Shown here: piece after piece, positions 41,424-54,044 of the stretch
Layout of the letters: the number at the start of each line of letters is the position of its first letter
Position numbering within the stretch: the stretch's first letter is position 1
DNA from: Methylomonas koyamae
GTDB taxonomy: Bacteria; Pseudomonadota; Gammaproteobacteria; Methylococcales; Methylomonadaceae
Direction: 5' to 3'
Assembly: GCF_019669905.1 (NCBI RefSeq)
Contig: NZ_AP019777.1
Span: 3,472,001-3,536,000, forward strand
DNA length: 64,000 nt
The notes under the pieces: model-generated
What the model saw: the letters and a program-made list of their open reading frames with translations, nothing else
Database searches by the model: none
Told to the model about the DNA's origin: nothing
Translations under genes and position numbers: made by a program

Positions 41424-43055
41424 ATGGAAGGTATAGCCAATTATCTCGACTCGCTGATCGGCGGCGTCGATCTGACGTTTTACTCGATCGCCATCGGCGG
41501 TTTGCTGTGGGGCTTGTTCGTCCTGCGGCCGTGGGATGAAAATGCCAACTACAACAGCGCCTTGCTGGAAAAAACCGTCAACCTGATCCATTTCGGCAGC
41601 AAGGCGCTGGTCATTACCCAACTGTCGAAAATCGGCCTGAAAATCTGGTTAATGGCCGTGACATTGGGCAAATCGCCGTTTCCGGCGTTTTTCAATACGG
41701 TGCAGTTCAATGCCGGCTTGGCACGCGCCACATTCGCTTTTGCCTTGTTTTTATTCATCAAACAAGCGCTGAAAGCCAATCTGCGCTCGAAAACGCATTG
41801 GCTGGTCGCTACGGCCATTGTGGTCCCGCTGGTCATGGCCGCAGCCTGGTTGGTGCACGGCGCCAGCCGTCTGGAAGATCGCGGACTGCTGATGGCATTG
41901 ACCGTCAGCCACCAGATCGCCGCGGCGGCCTGGGTCGGCGGCATTTTCCAAATTCTGGCGCTGTGGGGTTTGAAAAAACAAAATGCGATTGCCGAAGAAC
42001 TCTGGCCGTTGCTGCTTAAGCGATTCTCGGCCCTGGGTATTGTCGCGGTCGCGTTGTTGCTGGTGACGGGTACGCCGTTGGCCTGGTACTACATCCGCAC
42101 CTTCCAAGGCTTCATCGGCGCCGGCTACGGCAACCTGTTGATGGTCAAAATCATGATGATGGGCCTGGCCTTGGGTTTTGCCTGGATAAACCGGCAAGCG
42201 GTAGAAGAATATTTTGCCAGCCGCAGTCTGTATGCGTTGACGGCACGAGTCCCTTACTATATCGAAGCGGAAACGCTGATTCTGCTGACCATACTATTCA
42301 CTGCAGCAAGTTTGGCCTCGCAACCGCCCTCGGTCGATATTCCGCACCTGACCGCGACTTGGGAAGAAGTGTTGAACATGTTTCATCCGCGCATTCCGCG
42401 TTGGGAATCGCCGACCCATGAAGCCTTGATTGCCGGGGAAGCCGGCCGCGTTGCCATCGTCGGCCAAGTGCCTTCGGAAGCCGCCACCGCCTGGTCGGAT
42501 TACAACCATAACATCTCGGGCATCTTCCTGACCGTGATGAGCTTCTTCGCGATGCTGTCCTACTCGGAACGCTTTCACCGTTGGGCGCGTTACTGGCCGG
42601 TCGGTTTCATGGGACTCGGCATCTTCCTGTTTTTCCGTTCCGACGCCGAGAGCTGGCCGTTGGGTCCGATCGGCTTTTGGGACAGCACCTTCAACAACGG
42701 CGAAATTCTTCAACACCGCATCGCCACGTTTTTGGTTTTCATGCTGGGCTTATACGAGACCCGCGCCCGCGTCAAAGCCGATCCCGGCATCCTGCCCTAT
42801 TTGTTCCCGCTGATGTCGGCCTTCGGCGGCATGATGCTGCTGGCGCACTCGCACGTAGGCTTCGAAGCTAAAACCGCGTTCCTGATTCAAGTCGGCCACA
42901 CCCTGATGGGCGTGTTTGCGTTGATTCTGGCCTGCGGCCGTTGGCTGGAGCTGAAGCTGGACGCTCCCGGCAAGAATGTTGCCGGCTTTATCTCGGTTTT
43001 CGCCTTGTTCCAAATCGGCGTGATTCTGATGTTCTACCGCGAACCCCTGTACTGA
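41424..43055 (+). CDS. copD: CopD-domain copper-resistance membrane protein
   Basis: 543 residues with about a dozen hydrophobic segments. The N-terminal half is CopD-like ([74 protein letters not shown]). The C-terminal half has further helices with His residues ([22 protein letters not shown]). CopD works with CopC in copper import or tolerance in the inner membrane. It closes one base before dxs copy 2. Copper supply matters for particulate methane monooxygenase, but any link to the hopanoid genes is inference. Confidence 0.85.
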   Translation: MEGIANYLDSLIGGVDLTFYSIAIGGLLWGLFVLRPWDENANYNSALLEKTVNLIHFGSKALVITQLSKIGLKIWLMAVTLGKSPFPAFFNTVQFNAGLARATFAFALFLFIKQALKANLRSKTHWLVATAIVVPLVMAAAWLVHGASRLEDRGLLMALTVSHQIAAAAWVGGIFQILALWGLKKQNAIAEELWPLLLKRFSALGIVAVALLLVTGTPLAWYYIRTFQGFIGAGYGNLLMVKIMMMGLALGFAWINRQAVEEYFASRSLYALTARVPYYIEAETLILLTILFTAASLASQPPSVDIPHLTATWEEVLNMFHPRIPRWESPTHEALIAGEAGRVAIVGQVPSEAATAWSDYNHNISGIFLTVMSFFAMLSYSERFHRWARYWPVGFMGLGIFLFFRSDAESWPLGPIGFWDSTFNNGEILQHRIATFLVFMLGLYETRARVKADPGILPYLFPLMSAFGGMMLLAHSHVGFEAKTAFLIQVGHTLMGVFALILACGRWLELKLDAPGKNVAGFISVFALFQIGVILMFYREPLY

Positions 43056-43056
43056 T

Positions 43057-44919
43057 ATGAAACAGACTCAAGAATTTCCTCTGCTGAACACCATTGCCGG
43101 CCCGACCGACATCCGTGCTCTGAAGAAAGAGCAACTGCCGCAGTTGGCCGACGAGGTGCGTTCGTATTTGACCCACACGGTCAGTATCTCCGGCGGCCAT
43201 TTCGCCGCCGGCTTGGGCACGGTGGAATTGACCGTGGCGCTGCATTATGTGTTCGATACGCCGGTAGACCAGTTGGTGTGGGATGTCGGCCATCAGGCCT
43301 ATCCGCATAAGATTCTGACCGGGCGCAAGGATAGGATGACGACGATCCGCACCCTCGGTGGGGTGTCGGCGTTTCCGTCGCGCGAGGAGAGCGAGTACGA
43401 CGCCTTTGGCGTCGGCCATTCGTCGACGTCGATCAGTGCGGCACTGGGTATGGCCATCGCTTCGCAGTTGCGCGGCGAGGACAAGAAGATGGTGGCGATC
43501 ATCGGCGACGGTTCGATTACCGGCGGTATGGCCTTCGAGGCGATGAACCATGCCGGCGATGTCAATGCCAATCTGTTGGTGATTTTGAACGACAACGAGA
43601 TGTCGATTTCGCCGCCGGTCGGGGCGATGAATAATTATCTGACCAAGATTTTATCGAGCAAGTTTTATTCGTCGGTCAAGAAGGAAAGCAAGAAGGCCTT
43701 GTCCAGCATGCCCAGCGTCTGGGAATTGGCGCGCAAGGCGGAAGAACATGTGAAAGGCATGATCGTGCCGGGCACCTTGTTCGAGGAGTTGGGCTTTAAT
43801 TATTTCGGACCGATCGACGGTCACGATCTGGAGATGTTGGTATCGACGCTGGAGAATCTGAAGGATTTGACCGGGCCGGTGTTCCTGCATGTGGTGACCA
43901 AGAAGGGTAAGGGCTACGCCCCGGCCGAGAAAGATCCTTTGGCTTACCACGGCGTACCGGCCTTCGATCCGACCAAGGATTTTTTGCCCAAGGCGGCGCC
44001 GTCGCCGCATCCGACTTATACCGAGGTGTTCGGGCGTTGGCTGTGCGACATGGCGGCACAAGACGAGCGGCTGTTGGGTATTACGCCGGCGATGCGCGAA
44101 GGTTCGGGACTGGTCGAGTTTTCGCAAAAGTTTCCGAAACGTTATTTCGACGTGGCGATTGCCGAACAGCACGCGGTGACCTTGGCGGCCGGCCAGGCTT
44201 GCCAAGGCGCCAAGCCGGTGGTGGCGATTTATTCGACCTTTTTGCAACGCGGTTACGACCAGTTGATTCACGACGTGGCTTTGCAGAATCTGGATGTGCT
44301 GTTTGCGTTGGATAGAGCCGGTCTGGTCGGTCCGGACGGCCCGACCCATGCCGGGGCGTTCGATTACAGTTATATGCGCTGCATTCCGAATATGCTGGTG
44401 ATGGCGCCGGCCGACGAGAACGAGTGCCGGCAGATGCTGACCACCGGTTTCAAGCATAACGGCCCGGCCTCGGTGCGCTATCCGCGCGGCAAGGGTCCCG
44501 GTGCGGCGATCGATCCTGCGTTAACCGAACTGGAAATCGGCAAGGGCGAGATTCGCCACCAGGGCGGGCGGATTGCGATTCTGGCTTGGGGCAGCATGGT
44601 CGCACCGGCCAGCGAAGCCGGCAAGCAACTGGGCGCCACCGTCGCCAACATGCGTTTCGTCAAACCGATCGATGAAGACTTGATCCTGCAATTGGCCAAG
44701 ACCCACGACGTGTTCGTCACGGTCGAGGAAAACGTGTTGGCCGGCGGCGTCGGCAGTGCGGTATTGCAATTCTTGCAACAACAGAAGATTCTGATGCCGG
44801 TGTTGAATATCGGCCTGCCCGACCGCTTCGTCGAGCAAGGTTCTCGCGAGGAACTGCTCAGCTTGGTCGCACTCGATGCCAAGGGCATAATGCAACAGAT
44901 TGAAGCGTTCTGCGCATAG
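43057..44919 (+). CDS. dxs: 1-deoxy-D-xylulose-5-phosphate synthase, copy 2
   Basis: A 620-residue protein identical to copy 1 except for the first ten or so residues ([11 protein letters not shown] versus [11 protein letters not shown]). At the DNA level it is the same from 43088 to 44915 apart from one synonymous change. It starts one base after copD and has no clear ribosome site, so translation probably depends on coupling. The copies are direct repeats 12,889 bp apart. The change at both ends of the coding sequence, with different flanks, argues for gene conversion or a recent transfer rather than an assembly artefact. Confidence 0.97.
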   Translation: MKQTQEFPLLNTIAGPTDIRALKKEQLPQLADEVRSYLTHTVSISGGHFAAGLGTVELTVALHYVFDTPVDQLVWDVGHQAYPHKILTGRKDRMTTIRTLGGVSAFPSREESEYDAFGVGHSSTSISAALGMAIASQLRGEDKKMVAIIGDGSITGGMAFEAMNHAGDVNANLLVILNDNEMSISPPVGAMNNYLTKILSSKFYSSVKKESKKALSSMPSVWELARKAEEHVKGMIVPGTLFEELGFNYFGPIDGHDLEMLVSTLENLKDLTGPVFLHVVTKKGKGYAPAEKDPLAYHGVPAFDPTKDFLPKAAPSPHPTYTEVFGRWLCDMAAQDERLLGITPAMREGSGLVEFSQKFPKRYFDVAIAEQHAVTLAAGQACQGAKPVVAIYSTFLQRGYDQLIHDVALQNLDVLFALDRAGLVGPDGPTHAGAFDYSYMRCIPNMLVMAPADENECRQMLTTGFKHNGPASVRYPRGKGPGAAIDPALTELEIGKGEIRHQGGRIAILAWGSMVAPASEAGKQLGATVANMRFVKPIDEDLILQLAKTHDVFVTVEENVLAGGVGSAVLQFLQQQKILMPVLNIGLPDRFVEQGSREELLSLVALDAKGIMQQIEAFCA

Positions 44920-44947
44920 GCCAGATCTTTCTGGCAGGTTATTTTTA
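44920..44947 (+). terminator. Hairpin terminator of the hopanoid-dxs2 transcript
   Basis: GCCAGA-TCTT-TCTGGC (44920-44935) directly after the dxs stop, followed by ATTTTT. Confidence 0.55.
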
Positions 44948-45017
44948 ATTCTTGTATCAGCCCTCCACGACGGAGGCAGCAGAGATCGTAACTGACGATA
45001 GTTAAGGCCACTGAGTT

Positions 45018-45785
45018 ATGTTAGAAATCAGCATCATTCCGGCGTTAACCGACAACTATATTTACCTGCTGCACGAACCCGATAGCGGGCTGACCGCGGT
45101 GGTCGACCCGGCTGCGGCAGCGCCGGTTATAGCCGCCTTGCAACGGTGCGGTTTTGGATTGAACTACATTTTCAACACCCACCACCACAGCGATCATATC
45201 GGCGCCAATCTCGAACTCAAAGCCGCGACCGGCTGTAAAATCGTCGGCGCCAAGGCCGACCGCAGCAGAATTCCGGGTATTGACATCGCGCTTGGCGACG
45301 GAGACCGGATAGCACTCGGCGCAGAAGAACTGGTGGCCACGGATACGCCGGGCCACACCGTCGGCCATATCGTCTACTACAGTGCCGGCAGTAGCGCCTT
45401 GTTTTGCGGCGATACTTTGTTTTCGTTGGGCTGCGGCCGCCTATTCGAAGGCAGCACCGAACAGATGTGGCATTCGCTGCAAAAACTGAAGACACTCCCG
45501 GCCGCCACCAAGGTCTACTGCGCGCACGAATATACCGAAGCCAACGCCCGCTTCGCGCTGACGCTGGAACCCGGCAATCCGCTATTGCAGCAGCGTTACG
45601 CCGACGTCTGCCAACTCCGGCGCAGCAACGCTCCCACCCTGCCCACCACTATCGGCCAGGAATTGGCGACCAATCCTTTTTTCCGCGAGCACAGCCCGGA
45701 AATCCGGCAAAACCTGGCCTTGGCCGAGGCGTCGCCGTTGGCCGTGTTTGCCGCGATACGCAAACTTAAGGATGGGTTCCGCTAA
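45018..45785 (+). CDS. gloB: Hydroxyacylglutathione hydrolase (glyoxalase II)
   Basis: A 255-residue metallo-beta-lactamase-fold thioesterase hydrolysing S-lactoylglutathione. The metal site THHHSDHIG is present; further ligands are in DTPGHTVGHIVYY and FCGDTLFSLGCGRLFEG, and CAHEYTEANARFA binds glutathione. The C-terminal GloB helices are complete. It begins about 70 bp after the dxs terminator and stands alone or with the next gene 71 bp downstream. Confidence 0.95.
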   Translation: MLEISIIPALTDNYIYLLHEPDSGLTAVVDPAAAAPVIAALQRCGFGLNYIFNTHHHSDHIGANLELKAATGCKIVGAKADRSRIPGIDIALGDGDRIALGAEELVATDTPGHTVGHIVYYSAGSSALFCGDTLFSLGCGRLFEGSTEQMWHSLQKLKTLPAATKVYCAHEYTEANARFALTLEPGNPLLQQRYADVCQLRRSNAPTLPTTIGQELATNPFFREHSPEIRQNLALAEASPLAVFAAIRKLKDGFR

Positions 45786-45856
45786 AGCCGATACCAGGTG
45801 ATACCGGCTAAGTCTGCTAAACTGAACGGCGCTTTCCACCGTTAATTGACCGCTCG

Positions 45857-46720
45857 ATGAAGATGCCTGAGTCGCTGAGTATTGTCCTGCCCGCCAAAAA
45901 TGAAGCGGCAAACCTGCCGGTTTTTCTGCCGAAATTACTGGAGTTGTATCCGCAAGCCGAAATTTTACTGGTCGACGACGGCTCCAGCGACGATACCGCC
46001 GCCATTGCCGGCAACGCCGGCGTCAGGGTCGTTCGCCACCCGTATTGCATGGGTAACGGCGCCTCGATCAAGACCGGGGCCAGACAAGCCAAAGGCGAAA
46101 TTCTGGTGTTCATGGACGCCGACGGCCAGCACGACCCGCAAGACATCGCCCAGTTATTGGCAAAATTACACGAAGGCTACGATATGGCGGTCGGCGCCAG
46201 AAATGCGCGTAGCCACGCTTCGTGGTTCAGGCGCATTGCCAACAAGTTTTACAACAAACTGGCGTCGTTGATGACCGGCCATCGAATCGAAGACTTGACC
46301 TCCGGCTTCCGTGCTGCGCGCGCCGACAAATTCCGCAAATTTCTTTACCTGCTGCCCAACGGATTTTCCTATCCGACCACCAGTACCATGGCCTTTTTCC
46401 GTTCCGGATTTCCGGTGGCCTACGTCCCGATCCACGCCGGGAAACGCAGCGGCAAGAGCCACATCCGCCTGCTGCAAGACGGCTTGCGCTTCTTTATCAT
46501 TATTCTGCGCATCGGCGTACTATTTTCGCCGATGCGGCTGTTTCTGCCGATCAGCGCCTCGATTTTTAGCCTCGGCATGGGATATTACGCCTACACCTAT
46601 CTGACCGAAGCCCGCTTCACCAATATGAGCGCCGTACTATTCCTTTCCGCCATCGTGACGTTCCTGATCGGCATCGTCTCGGAACAAATCTCGTCGCTGC
46701 ATTACAAAAACATCGAATAG
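45857..46720 (+). CDS. Glycosyltransferase family 2 (DPM1/GtrB-like)
   Basis: A 287-residue enzyme with a GT-A fold at residues 1-210: IVLPAKNEAANLPVFL, LLVDDGSSDDT, the MDADGQHDPQD acidic motif and a later RSGKSH. Two C-terminal membrane segments follow (MRLFLPISASIFSLGMGYYAY and SAVLFLSAIVTFLIGIVSEQI). This layout is that of polyprenyl-phosphate sugar transferases. The sugar and acceptor are unknown. It converges with rlmG, with 5 bp between the stops. Confidence 0.88.
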   Translation: MKMPESLSIVLPAKNEAANLPVFLPKLLELYPQAEILLVDDGSSDDTAAIAGNAGVRVVRHPYCMGNGASIKTGARQAKGEILVFMDADGQHDPQDIAQLLAKLHEGYDMAVGARNARSHASWFRRIANKFYNKLASLMTGHRIEDLTSGFRAARADKFRKFLYLLPNGFSYPTTSTMAFFRSGFPVAYVPIHAGKRSGKSHIRLLQDGLRFFIIILRIGVLFSPMRLFLPISASIFSLGMGYYAYTYLTEARFTNMSAVLFLSAIVTFLIGIVSEQISSLHYKNIE

Positions 46721-46725
46721 CCGGA

Positions 46726-47859
46726 TCAAGCCTTTTCGCAACTGAAAATGGCAAACTTGGCATTAGCCGCCAGTTGCCGGCAGCGGCCGAACAGTTTTTT
46801 CAGCGTGATATGGTAATTCAGATGGCGGTTACCGATCACTCGCAACTCGCCGCCGGGCCGTAACACCGCATGCGCCTGTTGGAACATGCGCCAGGCAATA
46901 TGATCGCCGATCGCGTGTTGTTGATGAAACGGCGGATTGCAGACAATGCAGTCGGCACTGGCCGGCGCAAAGCCGGTTAGACAATCGCCGACCACGAACT
47001 TAGCCTGCGCCGAATCCCCGAACCGGCTGCGAAAATTTTCCGTTGCCGATGCGATTGCCATGAACGATTCGTCGACAAACACGATATTCGCGTCCGGATT
47101 CAGTTCGGCGAGGCGTAACCCGATCACGCCGTTGCCGCACCCCAAATCGATAAAATCCCGATATAAAGCCGATTCCGGTAAATGTTGCAATAGAAAGCGG
47201 GCGCCGATATCCAGGCTTTCCCGAGAAAACACATTGGCATGATTGCAAATCGGCGGCTGTTCCGCCGTCAAGCGGTAATACGTAGGGTATGGATTCGGCG
47301 GCAGCCGGATGTTGGGATCGAAACCGGCGAAAATCAGCCGGGCCTTTTTTCTGGCCAGCGACGGCACGGTCGGGCCGACCAGCCGCTCCAGCAGTTTCCA
47401 GGCATTGGCCGGCAAGGTTTTGACCATGCCCGCCGCAACGATGCGGCAATCCGGCTGCAGCAAGGGCCGAAGCCGGTGTAATTGGTATTCCAGCAAAGCC
47501 AAAGTCTTCGGAACCTTGATAAGCAACCGATCGATCGGAGCCGACGGCAACGACAAACTGTCCAACAGCAGCACCCGGTCGGCTGCTACCGCGTTCGCGG
47601 CCAAATTTTCGCGCGTCGCCTGCTGCGACAACCAGGAGTCGGAAATGGCCGTCGGCCGAAATTCGCTCAACGCCACTGCCAGCGCCCCGAAGCTATCGTT
47701 GAGGATGGCGATATTCTTACCGGCAAGCGCTTCCTGCTCGGCCAGATGATGCAGCAAATAGTCGTCGGCCGCATCCCAGGCCTGCAACAACTCGTTTTTT
47801 CGGTGGGGTTGGCGCGTTAGTCGAAAACGGCCCTGCGGGACGCTGAATTCCTGTTCCAT
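46726..47859 (-). CDS. rlmG: 23S rRNA (guanine-N2)-methyltransferase, RlmG/RsmC family
   Basis: 377 residues with duplicated Rossmann halves. The degenerate N-terminal half and the active C-terminal half (DLGCGNGVIGLRLAELNP; IVCNPPFHQQHAIGDHIAWRMF with the N6/N2-MTase NPPF motif) are as in RlmG and RsmC. RlmG methylates G1835 of 23S rRNA. Length and the HxxxGDHIAW segment favour RlmG over RsmC; the two are close relatives, so the gene symbol is likely rather than certain. Confidence 0.85.
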   Translation of the reverse strand: MEQEFSVPQGRFRLTRQPHRKNELLQAWDAADDYLLHHLAEQEALAGKNIAILNDSFGALAVALSEFRPTAISDSWLSQQATRENLAANAVAADRVLLLDSLSLPSAPIDRLLIKVPKTLALLEYQLHRLRPLLQPDCRIVAAGMVKTLPANAWKLLERLVGPTVPSLARKKARLIFAGFDPNIRLPPNPYPTYYRLTAEQPPICNHANVFSRESLDIGARFLLQHLPESALYRDFIDLGCGNGVIGLRLAELNPDANIVFVDESFMAIASATENFRSRFGDSAQAKFVVGDCLTGFAPASADCIVCNPPFHQQHAIGDHIAWRMFQQAHAVLRPGGELRVIGNRHLNYHITLKKLFGRCRQLAANAKFAIFSCEKA

Positions 47860-47910
47860 CGCTGGTTAAGTCCGGAAAATGGGAGATGTAGAGCTACGAC
47901 CGAAGTCAGC

Positions 47911-47936
47911 GACAAATTGTCACGCGGCAAATTGCC
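47911..47936. promoter_or_regulatory. Tandem palindromes upstream of the small-RNA candidate
   Basis: GACAAATTGTC (47911-47921) and GGCAAATTGCC (47926-47936), centres 15 bp apart, lie upstream of a TAGAAT -10 box (47950-47955). Two like sites at a regular interval suggest a dimeric regulator; its identity is unknown. Confidence 0.45.
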
Positions 47937-47960
47937 ACATTTTCAACGTTAGAATGCTTC

Positions 47961-48061
47961 AGTACACTGACAGCAACTCTTGTATGCGTCCTTCGGGAAA
48001 TGAGAGTTATACCCCACCTCTTTGTGCGGTAGCGCCGGTTCCGGCACTACCGCATTTTTTT
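47961..48061 (+). ncRNA. Candidate small RNA with UUCG hairpin and intrinsic terminator
   Basis: About 100 nt. A first hairpin pairs AACTCT (47975-47980) with AGAGTT (48003-48008) and contains TCC-TTCG-GGA, a canonical UUCG tetraloop. A strong terminator follows: TGCGGTAG-c-GCCGG-tt-CCGGC-a-CTACCGCA and seven Ts (ending near 48061). The T tract is on the plus strand, but the nearest plus-strand gene ends at 46720 and rlmG, on the other strand, lies between, so no known message uses this terminator. TAGAAT at 47950-47955 gives a start near 47961. No Rfam family is recognised. Confidence 0.6.
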
Positions 48062-48857
48062 AGGCGGCCAAATTGCGGCGGCCGGCATCGAGTCCGAACA
48101 GCCGATAAAAATTTTCGCTGGATTGCGCCGCCACCGCTTCGACCGAGCTGCCGCGCAATTCGGCAATATGCTCGGCGACATGGCGCACGTAAATCGGGTA
48201 GTTGGGTTTGCCGCGGTAAGGCACCGGAGCCAAATAAGGCGAATCGGTTTCGATCAGAAAGCGGTCGGCGGGGATTCTCCGCGCCACGTCCTTAATCGCT
48301 TCGGCGTTTTTGAAGGTGACGATCCCGGAGAACGAGACGTAAAAATTCAAATCGATCGCCCGTTGCGCGTAGGCCCAATCCTCGGTAAAGCAGTGAATCA
48401 CGCCGCCTACCGTATCGGCGCCTTCCGCCTGCAACACATCCAAAGCATCCTGCCCGGCATCCCGAGTATGAATGATCAAGGGCTTGTGCAACTGCTTGGC
48501 CACGGCGATATGGTTGCGGAAACGCTGAAACTGCCATTCCAGATCGCCTTGGCTATGAAAATAATCCAAGCCGGTTTCGCCGATGGCAATGACCTTGGCG
48601 TTCGCCGCCAATTCCAGCAATTCGTCGAGAGTCGGTTCGCGGCCGTCGCTGACATTCGGATGCACGCCCACCGACAACGAGATGTCCGGATAAGGCGCCG
48701 TTTGCGCCAGCATCGCCGGGTAGGATTCCATATCGATGGCAATGCACAGCATGTGCTCGACGCCAGCGGCCCGGGCCGCACCGACAAAAACGTTGAAATC
48801 GTTGGCATAAGGTGCCAAATCGATGCGATCGAGATGGCAATGGGAATCTATGAACAT
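48060..48857 (-). CDS. TatD-family metal-dependent hydrolase
   Basis: A 265-residue TIM-barrel hydrolase. The metal motif FIDSHCHLD opens the protein; GETGLDYF, IHTRDA, HCFTEDWAYAQRAID and ETDSPYLAPVPYRGK follow in the normal order. The start is ATG at 48857; a longer frame to 49067 would run through the intergenic gap and into pilZ. Related enzymes act as 3'-5' DNases or D-aminoacyl hydrolases. It is the last gene of the fabF-to-tatD block, the same order as PA2966-PA2959 of Pseudomonas aeruginosa. Confidence 0.93.
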   Translation of the reverse strand: MFIDSHCHLDRIDLAPYANDFNVFVGAARAAGVEHMLCIAIDMESYPAMLAQTAPYPDISLSVGVHPNVSDGREPTLDELLELAANAKVIAIGETGLDYFHSQGDLEWQFQRFRNHIAVAKQLHKPLIIHTRDAGQDALDVLQAEGADTVGGVIHCFTEDWAYAQRAIDLNFYVSFSGIVTFKNAEAIKDVARRIPADRFLIETDSPYLAPVPYRGKPNYPIYVRHVAEHIAELRGSSVEAVAAQSSENFYRLFGLDAGRRNLAA

Positions 48858-48903
48858 GAAGCTTGGGAAACGGTAGCGCCGAGCGGAATGTGCCCGGTAC
48901 GGG

Positions 48904-49254
48904 TTACATGGTATGGGTGGAGCGGTCCGACTCCAGCGCGCCGGCCAGATAGGTTTCGATTTTATTGCGCGCCGCCCCGCCGTCCTGATCGCTGAACTGC
49001 ACGCCGATACCCGCAGAGCGGTAACCTTCGGCGCCGTTCGGCGTTTTCCAGATAATTTTTCCGGCAATCGGTAAGCGTTCGGTCTCTTCCATCAAATTCA
49101 ACAACATGAACACTTCCTCGCCCATTTCGTACTCGCGTTTGGTCGGAATGAACAGACCGCCGTTTTTGACGAACGGCATGTAGGCCGCGTAAAGCGCGTT
49201 TTTGTCCTTGATCGAAAGAGACAGGATGCCCTGCCGAGGAGCTGCTTCCGCCAT
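48904..49254 (-). CDS. pilZ: PilZ-domain protein (type IV pilus type)
   Basis: 116 residues resembling the founding PilZ needed for type IV pilus assembly. The beta-barrel pattern is LYAAYMPFVKNGGLFIPTKREYEMGEEVFMLLNL and AGIGVQF. The usual c-di-GMP ligands RxxxR and D/NxSxxG are absent (KNGGLFIPT at the second site), as in P. aeruginosa PilZ, so it probably acts through protein contacts such as FimX and PilB. It lies 4 bp after holB. Confidence 0.9.
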   Translation of the reverse strand: MAEAAPRQGILSLSIKDKNALYAAYMPFVKNGGLFIPTKREYEMGEEVFMLLNLMEETERLPIAGKIIWKTPNGAEGYRSAGIGVQFSDQDGGAARNKIETYLAGALESDRSTHTM

Positions 49255-49258
49255 AATG

Positions 49259-51838
<2,580 letters not shown>

Positions 51839-51854
<16 letters not shown>

Positions 51855-52678
51855 GGCTGTGCCTCGGCCATTCGGGCCTGATTCAACAAGCTCTGCAGGC
51901 GCCGGGTTAACGGCCCCACTTCCAGTACGCGCTGTTCCAGGCGTCTGACCGGCCAAATGCCGATCACCGAATTGGTTACGAACAACTCGTCGGTGGCCAG
52001 TACCTCGACTTGATCGAGCGGAATTTCATGGACCGGCAGGCCGATATCGCGGGCAAAACCGATCACCAGTTCGCGGATAATCCCGGCTACGCCGCAGCCG
52101 GCCAGGCTCGGCGTATACAACTGGCCGGCTTTGACGGCAAACAGGTTGCTCATCACGCCCTCGACCACGCGTTCCTCGGTATCCAGCATCAAGCCCTCCT
52201 GAATATCGTCGTCGCGCCATTCGGCTCTGGCCAAAATTTGTTCCAGCCGATTCAAATGCTTGATCCCGGCCAGAGCGGAATTGACCGACAAGCGCTGCCA
52301 ACAGAAACGGGCGCGAATACCTTGGGTTTGGAAATTCTCGGGATAGTCCGGGTAAGGATGCAGGCCAAGCAGCCTGGTCGGTTGAATTGGCTCGGGCTGG
52401 CGATAGCCCCGGCCGCCGCTGCCGCGGGTAACGATTATTTTCAGCACGCCGCGGTCGGACTCAAGCGCCAGTTGCCTAGCCTCTGCCGCCAACAGCTCGG
52501 ACGGCGGCATCGGAATCAGTAAACGCCGGCAGCCGTGGGCCAAGCGTTTCAGGTGGCGATCAAGAAATAGCGGCCGCCCATTCAGAACTTCGATAGTTTC
52601 GAATAGGCCGTCGCCGTATTGAAAGCCGCGATCGGCAACGTCGACATAATGTCCGGGTTCGCCATTCAATAAAAACAT
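51839..52678 (-). CDS. pabC: Aminodeoxychorismate lyase
   Basis: A 279-residue fold-type IV PLP enzyme that releases p-aminobenzoate for folate. The opening VDVADRGFQYGDGLFETI, the PLP Lys in AGIKHLNRLEQ and the EGVMSNLFAV cofactor loop are clear. Placement between fabF and mltG is the usual gammaproteobacterial order. A D-amino-acid or branched-chain transaminase is excluded mainly by context. Confidence 0.93.
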
Positions 52679-52705
52679 AGCCGGACACTGTCGGATCGGG
52701 CCGCT

Positions 52706-53950
52706 TTATTCGAAGCGCTTGAAAACCAGCGAGCCGTTGGTGCCGCCGAATCCGAAGGAGTTGGAAATCGCCACGTCGATTTTCATGTTTCTGGCAGTGT
52801 TGGGCACGTAGTCCAGATCGCAATCGGGATCCTGATTTTCCAGATTGATGGTCGGCGGCGCGATCTGGTGCTTGATCGCCAAGGCCGTCAACACCGCTTC
52901 GATACCGCCGGCGGCGCCCAACAGGTGGCCGATCATCGATTTGGTGGAACTGACCGCCACTTTATAGGCGTGATCGCCCAGCGCCTTCTTCATGGCATGG
53001 GTTTCGCCGACATCGCCGGCCGGGGTCGACGTGCCGTGAGCATTGATGTAGTCGACCTGCTCCGGGGTGATTTTGGCGTCGCGCATCGCATTACACATAC
53101 AACGCGCCGCGCCTTCGCCGCCTTCCGACGGCGAGGTGATGTGGTAGGCGTCGCCGCTCATGCCGTAACCGACCAACTCGGCGTAAATCCTGGCGCCGCG
53201 GGCCTTGGCATGTTCCAGCTCTTCCAGCACGATAACGCCGGCGCCGTCGCTGAGGACGAAGCCGTCGCGGTCGCGGTCCCAGGGCCGGCTGGCGCGTTGC
53301 GGATCGTCGTTACGCCGCGACAAGGCTTTTGCCGAGGCAAATCCGCCCATCGCGGTCGGCGAAGTCGTGCAGCGCTCGGCGCCGCCGGCGACCATCACGT
53401 CGGCATCGCCGTATTTGATCAGCCTGGCGGCGTCGCCGATGTTGTGGGTACCGGTCGAACAGGCAGTGACGATTGCGAAATTCGGCCCTTTCATACCGTA
53501 TTTGATCGACAGGTTGCCGGAGATCATGTTGATGATGTTGCCGGGTACGAAGAACGGCGAAATCCGGCGCGGGCCGCCCGCCACGTATGTCGCGTAGCAC
53601 TCTTCGATACCGGTGATGCCGCCGATGCCGGCACCGATAGCGATGCCGATGCGCTCGGCGTTTTCTTCGGTAACGACGATGCCGGAGTCCTCGATCGCCT
53701 GGCAGCCGGCGGCGATGCCGTAGTGGACGAAACCGTCCATCCGCTTGGCATCCTTCTCCGGGATGTAGTCGCCGATATTGAAGTTTCTGATCACGCCACC
53801 AAAAGTCGTTGCGAAAGGCGAAATATCAAAGGAATCGATCGGGCCGATGCCGCTTCTGCCATTGACAATACCGTCCCAGGTATCCGCAACATTGTTGGCT
53901 AACGGCGTAACAGCGCCTAAGCCCGTAATTACAACTCGACGTGTGCTCAC
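52706..53950 (-). CDS. fabF: 3-oxoacyl-ACP synthase II
   Basis: A 414-residue beta-ketoacyl synthase. The Cys-His-His set is in [22 protein letters not shown] and [13 protein letters not shown]; the C-terminal [14 protein letters not shown] is intact. It elongates acyl-ACP in type II fatty-acid synthesis, including the temperature-sensitive step to C18:1. acpP lies 94 bp upstream on the same strand. Confidence 0.97.
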   Translation of the reverse strand: MSTRRVVITGLGAVTPLANNVADTWDGIVNGRSGIGPIDSFDISPFATTFGGVIRNFNIGDYIPEKDAKRMDGFVHYGIAAGCQAIEDSGIVVTEENAERIGIAIGAGIGGITGIEECYATYVAGGPRRISPFFVPGNIINMISGNLSIKYGMKGPNFAIVTACSTGTHNIGDAARLIKYGDADVMVAGGAERCTTSPTAMGGFASAKALSRRNDDPQRASRPWDRDRDGFVLSDGAGVIVLEELEHAKARGARIYAELVGYGMSGDAYHITSPSEGGEGAARCMCNAMRDAKITPEQVDYINAHGTSTPAGDVGETHAMKKALGDHAYKVAVSSTKSMIGHLLGAAGGIEAVLTALAIKHQIAPPTINLENQDPDCDLDYVPNTARNMKIDVAISNSFGFGGTNGSLVFKRFE

Positions 53951-54044
53951 AGTAAACTACCGGTAAATAAAGAAGACGACCAGAGAAGGGGATATATCGG
54001 CTAGTGGATGGCATCATCCACTAGCGTTTGGAAACAACGTGCTG

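Noticed and set aside
48858..49067. N-terminal extension of tatD
   Set aside because: It passes through the intergenic gap into pilZ; the metal motif of the family lies at the ATG at 48857.
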